From NCBI RefSeq assembly GCF_014639235.1, contig NZ_BMFU01000001.1:434001-498000 (forward strand): 64,000 nt of DNA. Reading direction: 5' to 3'. Shown here one piece after another: positions 8,596 to 17,095 of the stretch. A program made the position numbers and the translations under genes. The stretch comes from Paenibacillus silvae (lineage in GTDB: Bacteria > Bacillota > Bacilli > Paenibacillales > Paenibacillaceae). Each line of letters starts with the position of its first letter. The stretch's first letter is position 1. Under the pieces are notes generated by a model. The model ran no database searches. It was given only the letters and a program-made list of their open reading frames with translations, and was not told the DNA's origin.

Positions 8596-11208
8596 TTATT
8601 CAAACTTGCCGTAAAATGCGTTGCGGTATACGTCAGCCAGCTCAGTCACCAGCGGCAGTTTTGGATTCGCTGTTGTACATTGGTCTTCGAATGCACGATC
8701 TGCCAGATAGTCAACATGTGCTTCGAAGTCTTTGGCGTCAAATCCGATCTCCTGGAATGATTCCTCAATGCCCAGTTTTTTGTTCAGATCACGAATCGCT
8801 TTGATCAGGCTGTTTACGCCCTCTTCCGTTGTGCGAGCCGGCAATCCGAGAATACGTGCGATTTCAGCGTAACGCTCATCAGCTACGAAGTGCGAATATT
8901 TCGGGAACGATGCAAACTTCGTCGGTTTTTTCGCATTGTAGCGAATCACGTGTGGCATCAGGATTGCATTTGTACGACCGTGTGCGGTGTGGTACTGACC
9001 GCCCCATTTGTGCGCCAAGCTGTGGTTAATTCCCAGGAATGCGTTGGCAAAGGCCATACCGGCAATGGTCGAAGCATTATGCATTTTTTCGCGAGCCAGT
9101 TTATCCCCTTGCAGTGCTGATTGCTCCAGATATTGGAACACCAGTTGAATGGCTTTGATGGCCAGGCCGTCTGTGTAATCATTCGCCATTACGGATACAT
9201 AGGCTTCGATGGCGTGAGTCAGGACGTCCATCCCTGTATCAGCTACTGCTGTTTTTGGCAAGCTGTATACGAATTCCGGGTCCACAATCGCTACGTCCGG
9301 TGTCAGCTCATAGTCAGCCAGCGGATATTTGGTATTACCTTGCTCTTTATCTGTAATAACTGCGAACGATGTAACTTCAGAACCTGTGCCTGATGTGGTC
9401 GGGATCGCGACAAATTTCGCTTTGATGCCGAGTTTAGGATATTTGTAGATCCGTTTGCGGATATCCATAAATTTTTGTTTCAGGTTGTTGAAGTCTGTAT
9501 CCGGATATTCATAGAATAGCCACATCGCTTTGGCAGCATCCATTGGAGATCCGCCGCCGAGTGCAATAATGCAGTCAGGCTGGAAGCGATCCATCATCGC
9601 TTTACCACGATCTACTGTTGTTGTGGATGGATCTGGCTCAACTTCAGAGAATACTTCGATGGCAACCGGTGTTTGACGCTGACGCAGATAGTGCTCTACT
9701 TTTTCCACATAACCAAGTTTGACCATCATGGCATCGGTAATGATCGCTACGCGAGTAATATCCGGCATTTTGGCAAGATATTGTGTTGCGCCTTTTTCGA
9801 AGTAAACTTTGTTCGGTACTTTGAACCATTGCATATTCACGGTACGGCGAGCCACCCTTTTCACGTTGATTAAGTTCACAGCTGTAACGTTCGAAGAAGT
9901 TGAGTTACGTCCATACGATCCGCATCCAAGAGTCAATGATGGCATATTGGTATTGTAGATATCACCGATCGCTCCGTGTGTGGATGGGGAATTCACGATA
10001 ATCCGTCCTGTTTGCAGACGATCTGCAAATTTGTTGATCACTTCTTCATTGTTCGAGTGAATAACGGAGGAGTGACCCATACCACCAAACGCGACCACTT
10101 CTGCTGCACGCTCGATCCCGTCTTTCGCTGTTTTTACTTTGTAACAAGCGAGCACCGGGCTTAATTTCTCAGCAGATAACGGGAATTTTGTGCCCACGCC
10201 TTCAATCTCGGCTACCAGAATTTTAGTACCTGCCGGCACTTCAATTCCGCACATTTTTGCAATGTTCACAGCGGACTGACCTACAATTGCCGGATTAACC
10301 GCACATTTCTCTGCGTTGATTGCACCTGCTGTCAATTTGGCCGCTTCATCCTTGTTTACGAAGTAACAGCCGTTGGCAATCATTTTCTTTTTCACTTGAT
10401 CAAAGATCGGCTCTTCAATGATTACCGCTTGTTCAGATGCACAGATCATTCCGTTATCAAAAGATTTCGACAGAATCAAATCCGTTACCGCCTGATTGAT
10501 ATCTGCACTTTTCTCAATAAAGCATGGTACGTTACCAGGTCCTACGCCAAGTGCCGGTTTACCACAGCTGTACGCTGCACGAACCATTCCTGATCCACCT
10601 GTTGCCAGGATGAGCGCTACATCATTGTGATTCATGAGTGCGTTGGTGCGGTCCATGGATGGATCGTCGATCCACTGGATACAGTCAGCCGGAGCTCCGT
10701 GCTTCACAGCAGCTTCGAGCAAGATTTTTGCCGCCTCGCGGCTGCAATTCTGTGCAGATGGGTGGAAACCAAAGATGATCGGGTTACGTGTTTTAATCGC
10801 AATCAATGCTTTGAACATCGTCGTTGACGTTGGATTGGTTACCGGTGTAATCCCCATAATGATACCGACGGGTTCCGCAATCTTCTGAAAGCTGTCGTAC
10901 TCGTTATCTTCAATGACACCTACTGTTTTTTCGTATTTAATGCTATTATAGATGTATTCCGTTGCAAAAATATTTTTAGTGATTTTATCTTCATAAACAC
11001 CGCGGCCTGTTTCCTCAACGGCCATTTTGGCGAGCAGCATATGTTTATCCAGTCCCGCAAGCGCCATCGCCTGCACAATCCGGTCAATTTGTTCCTGATC
11101 CATGGACATGAATGCTGCATGTGCTTTGTTTGCTTTGTCAATTAACGTTTGAATATACTGACCTGCTGTCGGTTCTTTTACTGGGGCGACCTCATTCTTC
11201 ACAGCCAT
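8596..11208 (-). CDS. adhE: Bifunctional acetaldehyde-CoA/alcohol dehydrogenase
   Basis: Two-domain AdhE that reduces acetyl-CoA to acetaldehyde and then ethanol, regenerating NAD+ in fermentation. The N-terminal aldehyde dehydrogenase half holds the nucleophile region NGMICASEQAVI. The C-terminal iron-dependent alcohol dehydrogenase half has GGGSPMDAAKAMW and metal-binding histidines in DVLTHAIEAYVS and GINHSLAHKWGGQYHTAHGR. The protein is 870 aa, normal for the family. ATG at 11206-11208 (MAVKNEVAP) is 9 nt after AGGAGG; an in-frame ATG directly abutting the AGGAGG is too close. A perfect Fnr box lies at 11289. Confidence 0.97.
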   Translation of the reverse strand: MAVKNEVAPVKEPTAGQYIQTLIDKANKAHAAFMSMDQEQIDRIVQAMALAGLDKHMLLAKMAVEETGRGVYEDKITKNIFATEYIYNSIKYEKTVGVIEDNEYDSFQKIAEPVGIIMGITPVTNPTSTTMFKALIAIKTRNPIIFGFHPSAQNCSREAAKILLEAAVKHGAPADCIQWIDDPSMDRTNALMNHNDVALILATGGSGMVRAAYSCGKPALGVGPGNVPCFIEKSADINQAVTDLILSKSFDNGMICASEQAVIIEEPIFDQVKKKMIANGCYFVNKDEAAKLTAGAINAEKCAVNPAIVGQSAVNIAKMCGIEVPAGTKILVAEIEGVGTKFPLSAEKLSPVLACYKVKTAKDGIERAAEVVAFGGMGHSSVIHSNNEEVINKFADRLQTGRIIVNSPSTHGAIGDIYNTNMPSLTLGCGSYGRNSTSSNVTAVNLINVKRVARRTVNMQWFKVPNKVYFEKGATQYLAKMPDITRVAIITDAMMVKLGYVEKVEHYLRQRQTPVAIEVFSEVEPDPSTTTVDRGKAMMDRFQPDCIIALGGGSPMDAAKAMWLFYEYPDTDFNNLKQKFMDIRKRIYKYPKLGIKAKFVAIPTTSGTGSEVTSFAVITDKEQGNTKYPLADYELTPDVAIVDPEFVYSLPKTAVADTGMDVLTHAIEAYVSVMANDYTDGLAIKAIQLVFQYLEQSALQGDKLAREKMHNASTIAGMAFANAFLGINHSLAHKWGGQYHTAHGRTNAILMPHVIRYNAKKPTKFASFPKYSHFVADERYAEIARILGLPARTTEEGVNSLIKAIRDLNKKLGIEESFQEIGFDAKDFEAHVDYLADRAFEDQCTTANPKLPLVTELADVYRNAFYGKFE

Positions 11209-11261
11209 CTCCCTCATCCTCCTAAAGGTTCGTATTGTTTGTCTCTCTTCTTTACATGCCC

Positions 11262-11304
11262 ATCGTATCATGCGTAAAAGAATAAATATGTGATTTTTTT
11301 CACA
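11262..11304 (-). promoter_or_regulatory. Fnr-dependent promoter of adhE
   Basis: TGTGATTTTTTTCACA at 11289-11304 is a perfect TGTGA-N6-TCACA palindrome. On the minus strand a -10-like TACGAT lies at 11262-11267. This predicts a start near 11255, about 41.5 bp from the box centre, the classical class II activator spacing. Confidence 0.82.
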
Positions 11305-11417
11305 AAGTATAACAAATTTTATTTAAGTTTTTAACAGCCTTCGGCAAGCCCTCTTCCCTTGCTATTTTGCTTCTTATTTTAAATATAGTGCTGTCAGACT
11401 CATACTTCCCTTTCGAA

Positions 11418-11433
11418 AGTGAATTTAATCACA
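11418..11433 (+). promoter_or_regulatory. Fnr-type box upstream of fnr
   Basis: AGTGAATTTAATCACA matches TGTGA-N6-TCACA with one mismatch and lies about 215 bp upstream of the fnr ATG, suggesting autoregulation. The adhE-fnr gap (11209-11647) holds both divergent promoter regions and no additional gene that I can support. Confidence 0.65.
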
Positions 11434-11647
11434 ATGTTTGAAATTTCGCCATTTTTACAGGCTTTCCATGCCACTCAAACCCGAAGATTAGGTATATACT
11501 GAACTTAAAAATTGAACCACCGCAATTTGTACCGTACCTCCACACGGCCGAGATGACCAGATCAGGATGGCACAGCTTGCGGCAAACCACGGGGCTGTTT
11601 TTTATTAAAGGATAGCCGTCCGATGGATACAAAGGGGAGAGCAACGT

Positions 11648-12364
11648 ATGGGAGATTTAACAAACGTACTGGAAAAACGCGGTAACACCAGCTGTTTCTC
11701 GGAAGTCAATTTCAATCATTTGCTCGTCACAATGAAGGACCGTACTTACCCGGAAGGAACACACCTCTACTGGGAAGGTGACGTCTCCGACAAGCTTTAT
11801 TATATGAAACGGGGGCGTGCCCAGATTACCAAATCCACCGACGAAGGTAAAGAACTGATCATGTACATGTATCAAACTGGTGATATGATCGGGCAGGCTG
11901 ATCCCTTCTTTGGTTCCAGACACAGCTTTTCGGCAGAAGTGCTGGAGGACAGCGAGATTGGTGTGCTGGAGCACAAGGACCTGGAAATGCTGATCTGCCA
12001 GCATTGTGACTTTGCCATTGATTTTATGAAATGGATGGGCATTCACCACCGTCTGACACAAACCAAATTCCGTGATCTGATGTTATACGGTAAACCCGGG
12101 GCACTCTGCTCTACGCTGATCCGGCTATCGAATTCATATGGAGAAGCCCATGGAGATCATGTGATTATTCATAAAAAAATTACGCACACGGACCTGTCCA
12201 ATATGATTGGCGCCACCCGTGAAAGTGTAAACCGCATGCTCAGCGATCTTCGTAAAAAAGACGCGCTCGAATATGACAACGGCATGATTGTCATTAAGGA
12301 CTTGAAAATGCTGCAGGGCATCTGTCATTGCGAACTGTGTCCGAATGAAATTTGCCGCATCTGA
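11648..12364 (+). CDS. fnr: Anaerobic transcription regulator Fnr (Crp family)
   Basis: A 238-aa Crp/Fnr activator. The N-terminal cyclic-nucleotide-like beta roll contains YPEGTHLYWEGD and GDMIGQADPFFG. The C-terminal winged helix has the recognition helix GATRESVNRMLSDLRKK. The tail CHCELCPNEIC provides C228, C231 and C236 (CX2CX4C), matching in spacing and position the [4Fe-4S] ligands of Bacillus Fnr rather than the N-terminal cysteines of E. coli FNR. It is therefore probably an oxygen-sensing activator of the adjacent pfl and adhE genes. ATG with GGGGAGAGCAACGT upstream. Confidence 0.95.
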   Translation: MGDLTNVLEKRGNTSCFSEVNFNHLLVTMKDRTYPEGTHLYWEGDVSDKLYYMKRGRAQITKSTDEGKELIMYMYQTGDMIGQADPFFGSRHSFSAEVLEDSEIGVLEHKDLEMLICQHCDFAIDFMKWMGIHHRLTQTKFRDLMLYGKPGALCSTLIRLSNSYGEAHGDHVIIHKKITHTDLSNMIGATRESVNRMLSDLRKKDALEYDNGMIVIKDLKMLQGICHCELCPNEICRI

Positions 12365-12457
12365 TGCGAAAAATCAAGTATTCAAGCAATTCACCGAAGC
12401 GTTTAGGCAAATTGGCTGTCATACTCAATACTCAATGCTTAATGCTTAATTACACAA

Positions 12458-12495
12458 GAAAAAGCCCAAACTGGTTAAACACCGTTGGGCTTTTC
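12458..12495. terminator. Bidirectional terminator between fnr and the lipoprotein gene
   Basis: AAAAAGCCCAA and TTGGGCTTTT form a stem with A and T runs on both sides, serving fnr on the plus strand and the convergent gene on the minus strand. Confidence 0.88.
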
Positions 12496-12521
12496 ATGCT
12501 TATTTTATATGTCAGGCTCAT

Positions 12522-13238
12522 TCAGGAAACTTTGGCCAGCTCGAGCTTTATTGCATCCCGCGGACTTAATTTCATATCCAGACCGTTCTCCATTAGCTCC
12601 TTGTCATTCACCATAATAACCCAGCGCTCATTCATACCAGGGATAACATTTTCTACGGCAACAACAAATTTGTTATTTTCCGACATACGCACAACACCAC
12701 TCGATTTCAATACGTCACGAACCGTGCACTCCTGTACATAAATGCCGGCATATTGCCTTTTCAGATTCGGCTTGATGCTGCCACCACTCACTTTCAGCAG
12801 GGTTGTCTGATATGCGACTCCATCCCCACCACGATCAGCAGCTTTGACATATATAGTAACTTCATCTTTGGCATGAAGCTCGATATCCCAGTTTTCCTGT
12901 TCAATGTCCTTGCCATTCAGCTTCACTGCCCAGGTCAAGGAAGAATCCAGCGAAACCTCTCCAACGGATTGGATCCGTTTGCCGTCTGCCGTAAAATCAA
13001 CCAGCCCGCTGTTCAGCAGTGCTTTTTTGAGCGTCAGACCTTCACTGAAATCACGTTTGATGGACTTGGTCGCATCAGGTAAAAACGTACTTCCATCAAT
13101 CGCAACTGTAATTGTATTGGCCGAATCCTTCTCGGACACAACTGGCTGCTCTGCAGGCTGCGGCTCTCGGGTACAGCCCGTTAGAACGGCGAGTATAAGC
13201 AAACATAGACCTATGTAACCGGGAATTGTCTTCATCAT
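12522..13238 (-). CDS. Lipoprotein with DUF4430-like ligand-binding modules
   Basis: A 238-aa lipoprotein: signal peptide and lipobox ILAVLTGC, then an acidic linker. Two similar halves follow (about residues 40-135 and 140-238), each ending in a substrate-like turn: LTWAVKLNGKDIE and RWVIMVNDKELM. This resembles the DUF4430/transcobalamin C-terminal-like fold used in surface ligand binding; that match is a pattern judgement. Start is ATG at 13236-13238 (an adjacent ATG at 13235 is equally possible), with AGGGTGGTG upstream. Convergent with fnr, sharing its terminator. Substrate unknown. Confidence 0.75.
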   Translation of the reverse strand: MMKTIPGYIGLCLLILAVLTGCTREPQPAEQPVVSEKDSANTITVAIDGSTFLPDATKSIKRDFSEGLTLKKALLNSGLVDFTADGKRIQSVGEVSLDSSLTWAVKLNGKDIEQENWDIELHAKDEVTIYVKAADRGGDGVAYQTTLLKVSGGSIKPNLKRQYAGIYVQECTVRDVLKSSGVVRMSENNKFVVAVENVIPGMNERWVIMVNDKELMENGLDMKLSPRDAIKLELAKVS

Positions 13239-13363
13239 AACACCACCCTGCGTAAAATCATTTATCCTGTTGTCCATAACCTCTATTATGGCACATTCCT
13301 TCATAAAAAACAGTATCAAAGCCGTTACTTTTCTCTACCAGCCTTCTCCTGTAACAGACAAAT

Positions 13364-13391
13364 CAAAAAAGGCCCCGACGAAAAGGGCCCT
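13364..13391 (-). terminator. Terminator downstream of the 13429-14160 gene
   Basis: On the minus strand GGGCCC and GGGGCC arms enclose TTTTCGTC and are followed by TTTTTTG. Confidence 0.7.
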
Positions 13392-13428
13392 CTATACCAG
13401 CATTTGTCCTGCTTTTGAATCAGACTGA

Positions 13429-14160
13429 TTATTGTACAAAAGCTTGCATATATGTTCGGCCTCCGTCCCCATCCTTCAGATAAGGATTGAGTCCAAAAGA
13501 TTGAGTCTCTGATACAAATACACCTGTTAACAAACGGCCTTCCAGAAGCTCGCCATCAACCTGTACACAGCAGGAAGGGGCATCTACGTATTCCTGATAA
13601 AGCGGAATATATCCGTAGGGCTGATGAATTTTGAACAGCTTCCCCTGCTCATTAAACGGGCGATCCGAGAAATAGGTAGGCACGATATAACGTGCAATGA
13701 CATCCAGTTCCTCCGCCGTATAGAATGGCTCGTCGCCCAGCCATGGGGCGAGCATCCGAATTTTTTCATATTGTGACCAGACGACAGCCTGAATCAGCAT
13801 CTCGATCTGCACCCGTTTACCATTCGCTGCCTTCATACAGAGTCGATCGCTAAGGAGCTGTTGTTGTTCATGAGCGCGCTTCCCATCCGGTACCCTCAGC
13901 TCACAACCGATACATTTCCAGCCGCCAGGCGCCTGAATCCACTTTTGCAGCACTGCCGGAGACGACACCAAGCCAGTAAAATCGATCATATGATCCTCGG
14001 CTTGAGCGGGGTTATCCTGGTCCTCATGTGAATTGGCTGTGCGCCTGAACAGTTCCGCCGTTTTCTGATAAATGAGATGAACCTGAATGGATGCGCTCTC
14101 AAGTTCCGCAATATCTTGTTTGCCGTAGCGTATTTCACGGGATAAGCTTTCTTCTCTCAT
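13429..14160 (-). CDS. Conserved hypothetical protein
   Basis: A 243-aa soluble protein I do not recognise. It has no signal peptide or membrane segment. Cysteines in GGWKCIGCEL could form a small metal or redox pair, and a second cysteine pair is in DAPSCCVQVDG. AAGGAGG lies 9 nt before the ATG and a terminator follows, so it is a real single-gene unit. No function is proposed. Confidence 0.75.
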   Translation of the reverse strand: MREESLSREIRYGKQDIAELESASIQVHLIYQKTAELFRRTANSHEDQDNPAQAEDHMIDFTGLVSSPAVLQKWIQAPGGWKCIGCELRVPDGKRAHEQQQLLSDRLCMKAANGKRVQIEMLIQAVVWSQYEKIRMLAPWLGDEPFYTAEELDVIARYIVPTYFSDRPFNEQGKLFKIHQPYGYIPLYQEYVDAPSCCVQVDGELLEGRLLTGVFVSETQSFGLNPYLKDGDGGRTYMQAFVQ

Positions 14161-14348
14161 GACAAGTGGCCTCCTTCGCTCCGGCCGCCTGCGGCCATTT
14201 TCTATAGATTATACTACATCTCATGACAACATGTGCACAGGGGCGCAAGAAAAAGCACGTTCCAACGGTTTCAAAAGACAAAAAACTCCTGATTCCAAGA
14301 AATCAAGGAGTTTTTGTTTTGGCTTGCTTCAGGCCGCATATCTCGGGT

Positions 14349-14672
14349 TTACTCAACCCAATGCTCTGCCCAGTCTTGAATCTGATTCATTACAGGCTGC
14401 AAGGCTTTGCCCTTCTCGGTCAGCTCATATTCAATTCTCACAGGTGTTTCAGGATACACATGGCGCACCAGAATACCTTCGCTCTCCAGGTCTTTCATCC
14501 GTTCCGACAACATCTTGTCACTCATGGATGGAATCAGATTAGAGATGTCCTTAAATCGCTTCGAACCACTCATTAATGTCTGGATAATCAAACCGTTCCA
14601 ACGTTTGCCCAAAAAAGAAAACGCCGTTTCAAAACGCGGACACATCCGCAAATCTTGATCTTCCACTTTCAT
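14349..14672 (-). CDS. HxlR-family transcriptional regulator
   Basis: A winged-helix regulator of about 107 aa. The family signature CPRFETAFSFLGKRWNGLII is followed by RFKDISNLIPSMSDKMLSER and the wing segment RIEYELTEKGKAL. A single N-terminal cysteine precedes the helix, as in redox- or aldehyde-sensing members. Start choice is uncertain: ATG at 14672 directly abuts AGAGGTG, GTG at 14666 has ideal spacing, and a TTG at 14690 is also in frame. Divergence from the gene at 13429 is absent; both run on the minus strand with a 188-bp gap. Confidence 0.87.
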   Translation of the reverse strand: MKVEDQDLRMCPRFETAFSFLGKRWNGLIIQTLMSGSKRFKDISNLIPSMSDKMLSERMKDLESEGILVRHVYPETPVRIEYELTEKGKALQPVMNQIQDWAEHWVE

Positions 14673-14870
14673 CACCTCTTTAGAGATCAATCTGCTTACA
14701 TTTTGTTAGTATATTTCATAATAACATATTTAAACTGTAAAGAAAACGCCTGCCTCAAAAAACTTCAAATTTTAGAAGCGAGACTTCGAACTAACACCTT
14801 CAGTATACAACACGTGGCGTCAGGTAACCATGGAAAAAATCGTTTAACAACCATTATGATTATAATACCC

Positions 14871-14914
14871 AAAAAAAGCCCTTCTGCCACAGTACTACAA
14901 CCGGGAGAAGGGCT
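14871..14914 (-). terminator. Terminator of the thuA-like operon
   Basis: On the minus strand AGCCCTTCT and AGAAGGGCT form a stem with a 20-nt loop, followed by TTTTTTTG; 55 nt past the stop of the ThuA-like gene. Confidence 0.82.
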
Positions 14915-14969
14915 CTTGAGCTATTTCAGGCATTTTATAAAAATCGTCCATGGATAAAACTGCTGCGGC

Positions 14970-15698
14970 TTAGACCAGCACGCCACCAATTGGTCTTGCA
15001 GGTTCACTCTTGCCATATTGCGGCTTGAAGCTGCGGGCTGGATAAGCCCACTTTACAGCGTTGCTGATCACTTTTAAAATCTCGGGATGGTAATAGGTCG
15101 GGTATGTCTCGTGGCCTGGACGGAAATAAAAGATTTTACCTTCACCGCGGCGGAATGTGCATCCGCTTCGGAACACCTCTCCACCTTGGAAGTTGCTGAC
15201 AAATATCAGCTCATCCGGCACGGGAATATCGAAGAACTCACCGTACATTTCTTCTTTTTCCAGAACAATCTTGTCCTCGATGCCTTCAGCAATCGGGTGG
15301 GACGGATTGACACACCATACAATCTCCTGCTCATCTGCTACACGCCACTTGAGATCACAGCTTGTTCCCATCAGCGCCTTGAAGGGCTTGGAGAAATGCC
15401 CTGAATGCAGCACAATCATGCCCATACCGTTCAATACACGCTGTGTAACCTTCTGTACAATCTCATCACTTACGCGATCATGTGCCATATGTCCCCACCA
15501 TATCAACACATCTGTGGAATCCAGCACTTCATCACTCAGACCGTGTTCATGCTGATCCAGTGTAGCTGTACGTATTGCAAATCCTTCACCGCCAAGTCCG
15601 TCAGCAAGTGCACGGTGCAAACCGTCCGGATAAACTTCTTTGACTTCATCATGGATTTTCTCATGGACAAATTCATTCCAAATGGTGACGTTAATCAT
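14970..15698 (-). CDS. ThuA-like protein (trehalose-utilisation family)
   Basis: A 242-aa ThuA-family protein with a glutamine-amidotransferase-like alpha/beta fold: DVLIWWGHMAHD, then MGMIVLHSGHFSKPF and the C-terminal RPGHETYPTYYHPEILKVI. ThuA proteins accompany sugar dehydrogenases in disaccharide and inositol-type catabolism; the reaction is not settled from sequence. It begins 24 nt after the isomerase gene (15723-16691), so they form an operon. ATG at 15698 with TAGGGGGAAA upstream. Confidence 0.88.
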   Translation of the reverse strand: MINVTIWNEFVHEKIHDEVKEVYPDGLHRALADGLGGEGFAIRTATLDQHEHGLSDEVLDSTDVLIWWGHMAHDRVSDEIVQKVTQRVLNGMGMIVLHSGHFSKPFKALMGTSCDLKWRVADEQEIVWCVNPSHPIAEGIEDKIVLEKEEMYGEFFDIPVPDELIFVSNFQGGEVFRSGCTFRRGEGKIFYFRPGHETYPTYYHPEILKVISNAVKWAYPARSFKPQYGKSEPARPIGGVLV

Positions 15699-15722
15699 AT
15701 TTAATTTCCCCCTAATATAGCT

Positions 15723-16691
15723 CTAAACCCACCACATATCGCCCAGCGGCTCTTCAATTAATACTTGCTGGAGATTTTGTACGGCTTTAGAGAAGCCTTC
15801 TTCCACGGACATCAAACCGTCTTCATGTTCAATACTTACAACATAATCATATCCAACCAGACGCAGAGCACTCATAATATCAGCCCACGTTTTGTTATCA
15901 TGTCCGTAGCCTACAGAGCGGAACTGCCAAGCACGATCCAGCATGTTAGTGTAGTCCTGCATATCCGTTACGCCGTGTCTGTTCACGTTTACCGGATCAA
16001 TCGTTGTATCCTTGGCATGGAAGTGATGGATTGCATTTTCGCGACCCAGAATGTGAATCGCCTGCACCGGATCAATACCTTGCCACCACATATGGCTTGG
16101 GTCAAGGTTGGCACCAATGACTTCACCTGCTGCTTCACGCAATCTTAACAATGTTGCTGGTGTATGCACCGAGAAGCCGCCATGCAGCTCCAAACCTACT
16201 TTTACATTGCGATCTGCAGCGAATTTACCCCACTCGGTCCAGTAAGGAATAACTTTGTTTTCCCACTGCCATTTCAGCACTTCCTGGAAATCATTCGGCC
16301 AAGGCGCAACAGGCCAGTTCGGATATTTCGCATCTTCATGGTCACCAGGGCAGCCGGAGAATGTATTGACAACAGGCACCTCCAGCTTCTCAGCCAGCTC
16401 CACCGATTTTACAAAGTCATCGTGGAAACCTTTGGCAATGTCCTTCTGCGGATGCAGCGGATTACCATGGCAGCTGAGCGCGCTAATGGTCAGGCCGCGG
16501 GATTCCACTGCATTTTTGAAGTTTTTCAGAGCTTGCGGGTTGCTCAGCAATTCATCAGGCTTACAGTGGGCATTCCCCGGATGTCCGCCTGTTCCGATCT
16601 CTACTGCTTTGAGTCCTTTTGAAGCTACAAAATCAAGTGCATCCTCTAGTTTACGTCCACCGAAAAGTACCAAAAACACGCCGAGTTTCAA
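15723..16691 (-). CDS. Sugar phosphate isomerase/epimerase (xylose isomerase-like TIM barrel)
   Basis: A 322-aa TIM-barrel protein of the AP-endonuclease 2/IolE type. Metal-binding acidic and His residues are visible in VGLELHGGFSVH, GANLDPSHMWWQG, HHFHAKDT and VSIEHED. I start it at the TTG at 16689-16691 (MKLGVFLVLFGG) because GGGAGGA lies 8 nt upstream; the earlier in-frame TTG at 16697 is only 2 nt from that site. It leads an operon with the ThuA-like gene. Together with the nearby Gfo/Idh/MocA enzyme this suggests a keto-sugar isomerisation step; the substrate is inference. Confidence 0.88.
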   Translation of the reverse strand: MKLGVFLVLFGGRKLEDALDFVASKGLKAVEIGTGGHPGNAHCKPDELLSNPQALKNFKNAVESRGLTISALSCHGNPLHPQKDIAKGFHDDFVKSVELAEKLEVPVVNTFSGCPGDHEDAKYPNWPVAPWPNDFQEVLKWQWENKVIPYWTEWGKFAADRNVKVGLELHGGFSVHTPATLLRLREAAGEVIGANLDPSHMWWQGIDPVQAIHILGRENAIHHFHAKDTTIDPVNVNRHGVTDMQDYTNMLDRAWQFRSVGYGHDNKTWADIMSALRLVGYDYVVSIEHEDGLMSVEEGFSKAVQNLQQVLIEEPLGDMWWV

Positions 16692-16726
16692 GTGCAATTC
16701 CTCCCAGAATTAGATAATTTATGTTT

Positions 16727-16764
16727 GCTGTGTTTTGCTCCTATAGCTGTGTTTTGCTCCTATA
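16727..16764. repeat. Two perfect tandem 19-bp copies upstream of the isomerase gene
   Basis: GCTGTGTTTTGCTCCTATA occurs twice head to tail, 36 bp upstream of the isomerase start on its promoter side. Confidence 0.9.
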
Positions 16765-16782
16765 TATGTTGAACAAAAGATC

Positions 16783-16971
16783 TTTACACGAAGCACTCCG
16801 AGGTCAGAATAACCTTTCAATCGCTGTTATCCCCTGATTTTTTTGATTCACTTTTCCTAAGGGGAAAATCAGGTTATAAAGGCGAAGGTAATGCTTCCGA
16901 TGCAGCTTTCTTTCAGAAAGCTTTCAGCTTCGCTTTCCAGGTTTTTTCTGTCCTCTCCGTTACTGTGTAAA
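16783..16971 (+). repeat. Structured intergenic repeat, copy 2
   Basis: A 189-bp variant bounded by TTTACAC and GTGTAAA. Core ATCGCTGTTATCCCCTGATT, with CCTGAT pairing to ATCAGG downstream. Relative to copies 1 and 3, both outer and inner arms carry changes on both sides that keep pairing. An extra ~40-bp segment with its own hairpin (GAAAGCTTTC type, about 16905-16925) explains the greater length. Confidence 0.8.
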
Positions 16972-17095
16972 TAATTCGTTCAAACTATATAGTTTATCAA
17001 ACCTGTCGCTGTTCAATTTTTCTGTATGATCACGCTGTCCGTTCTTCTGCTTGTTTAGTTATTGTGGAAAAACAAGCAGGATTCTATCCGAAAAT

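Larger units (their letters stand above)
16692..17095. other. Intergenic gap with direct repeat and repeat copy 2
   Basis: No gene is supported. The gap carries two perfect 19-bp tandem copies (16727-16764) and the structured repeat at 16783-16971. The promoter of the isomerase operon must lie here. Confidence 0.7.
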
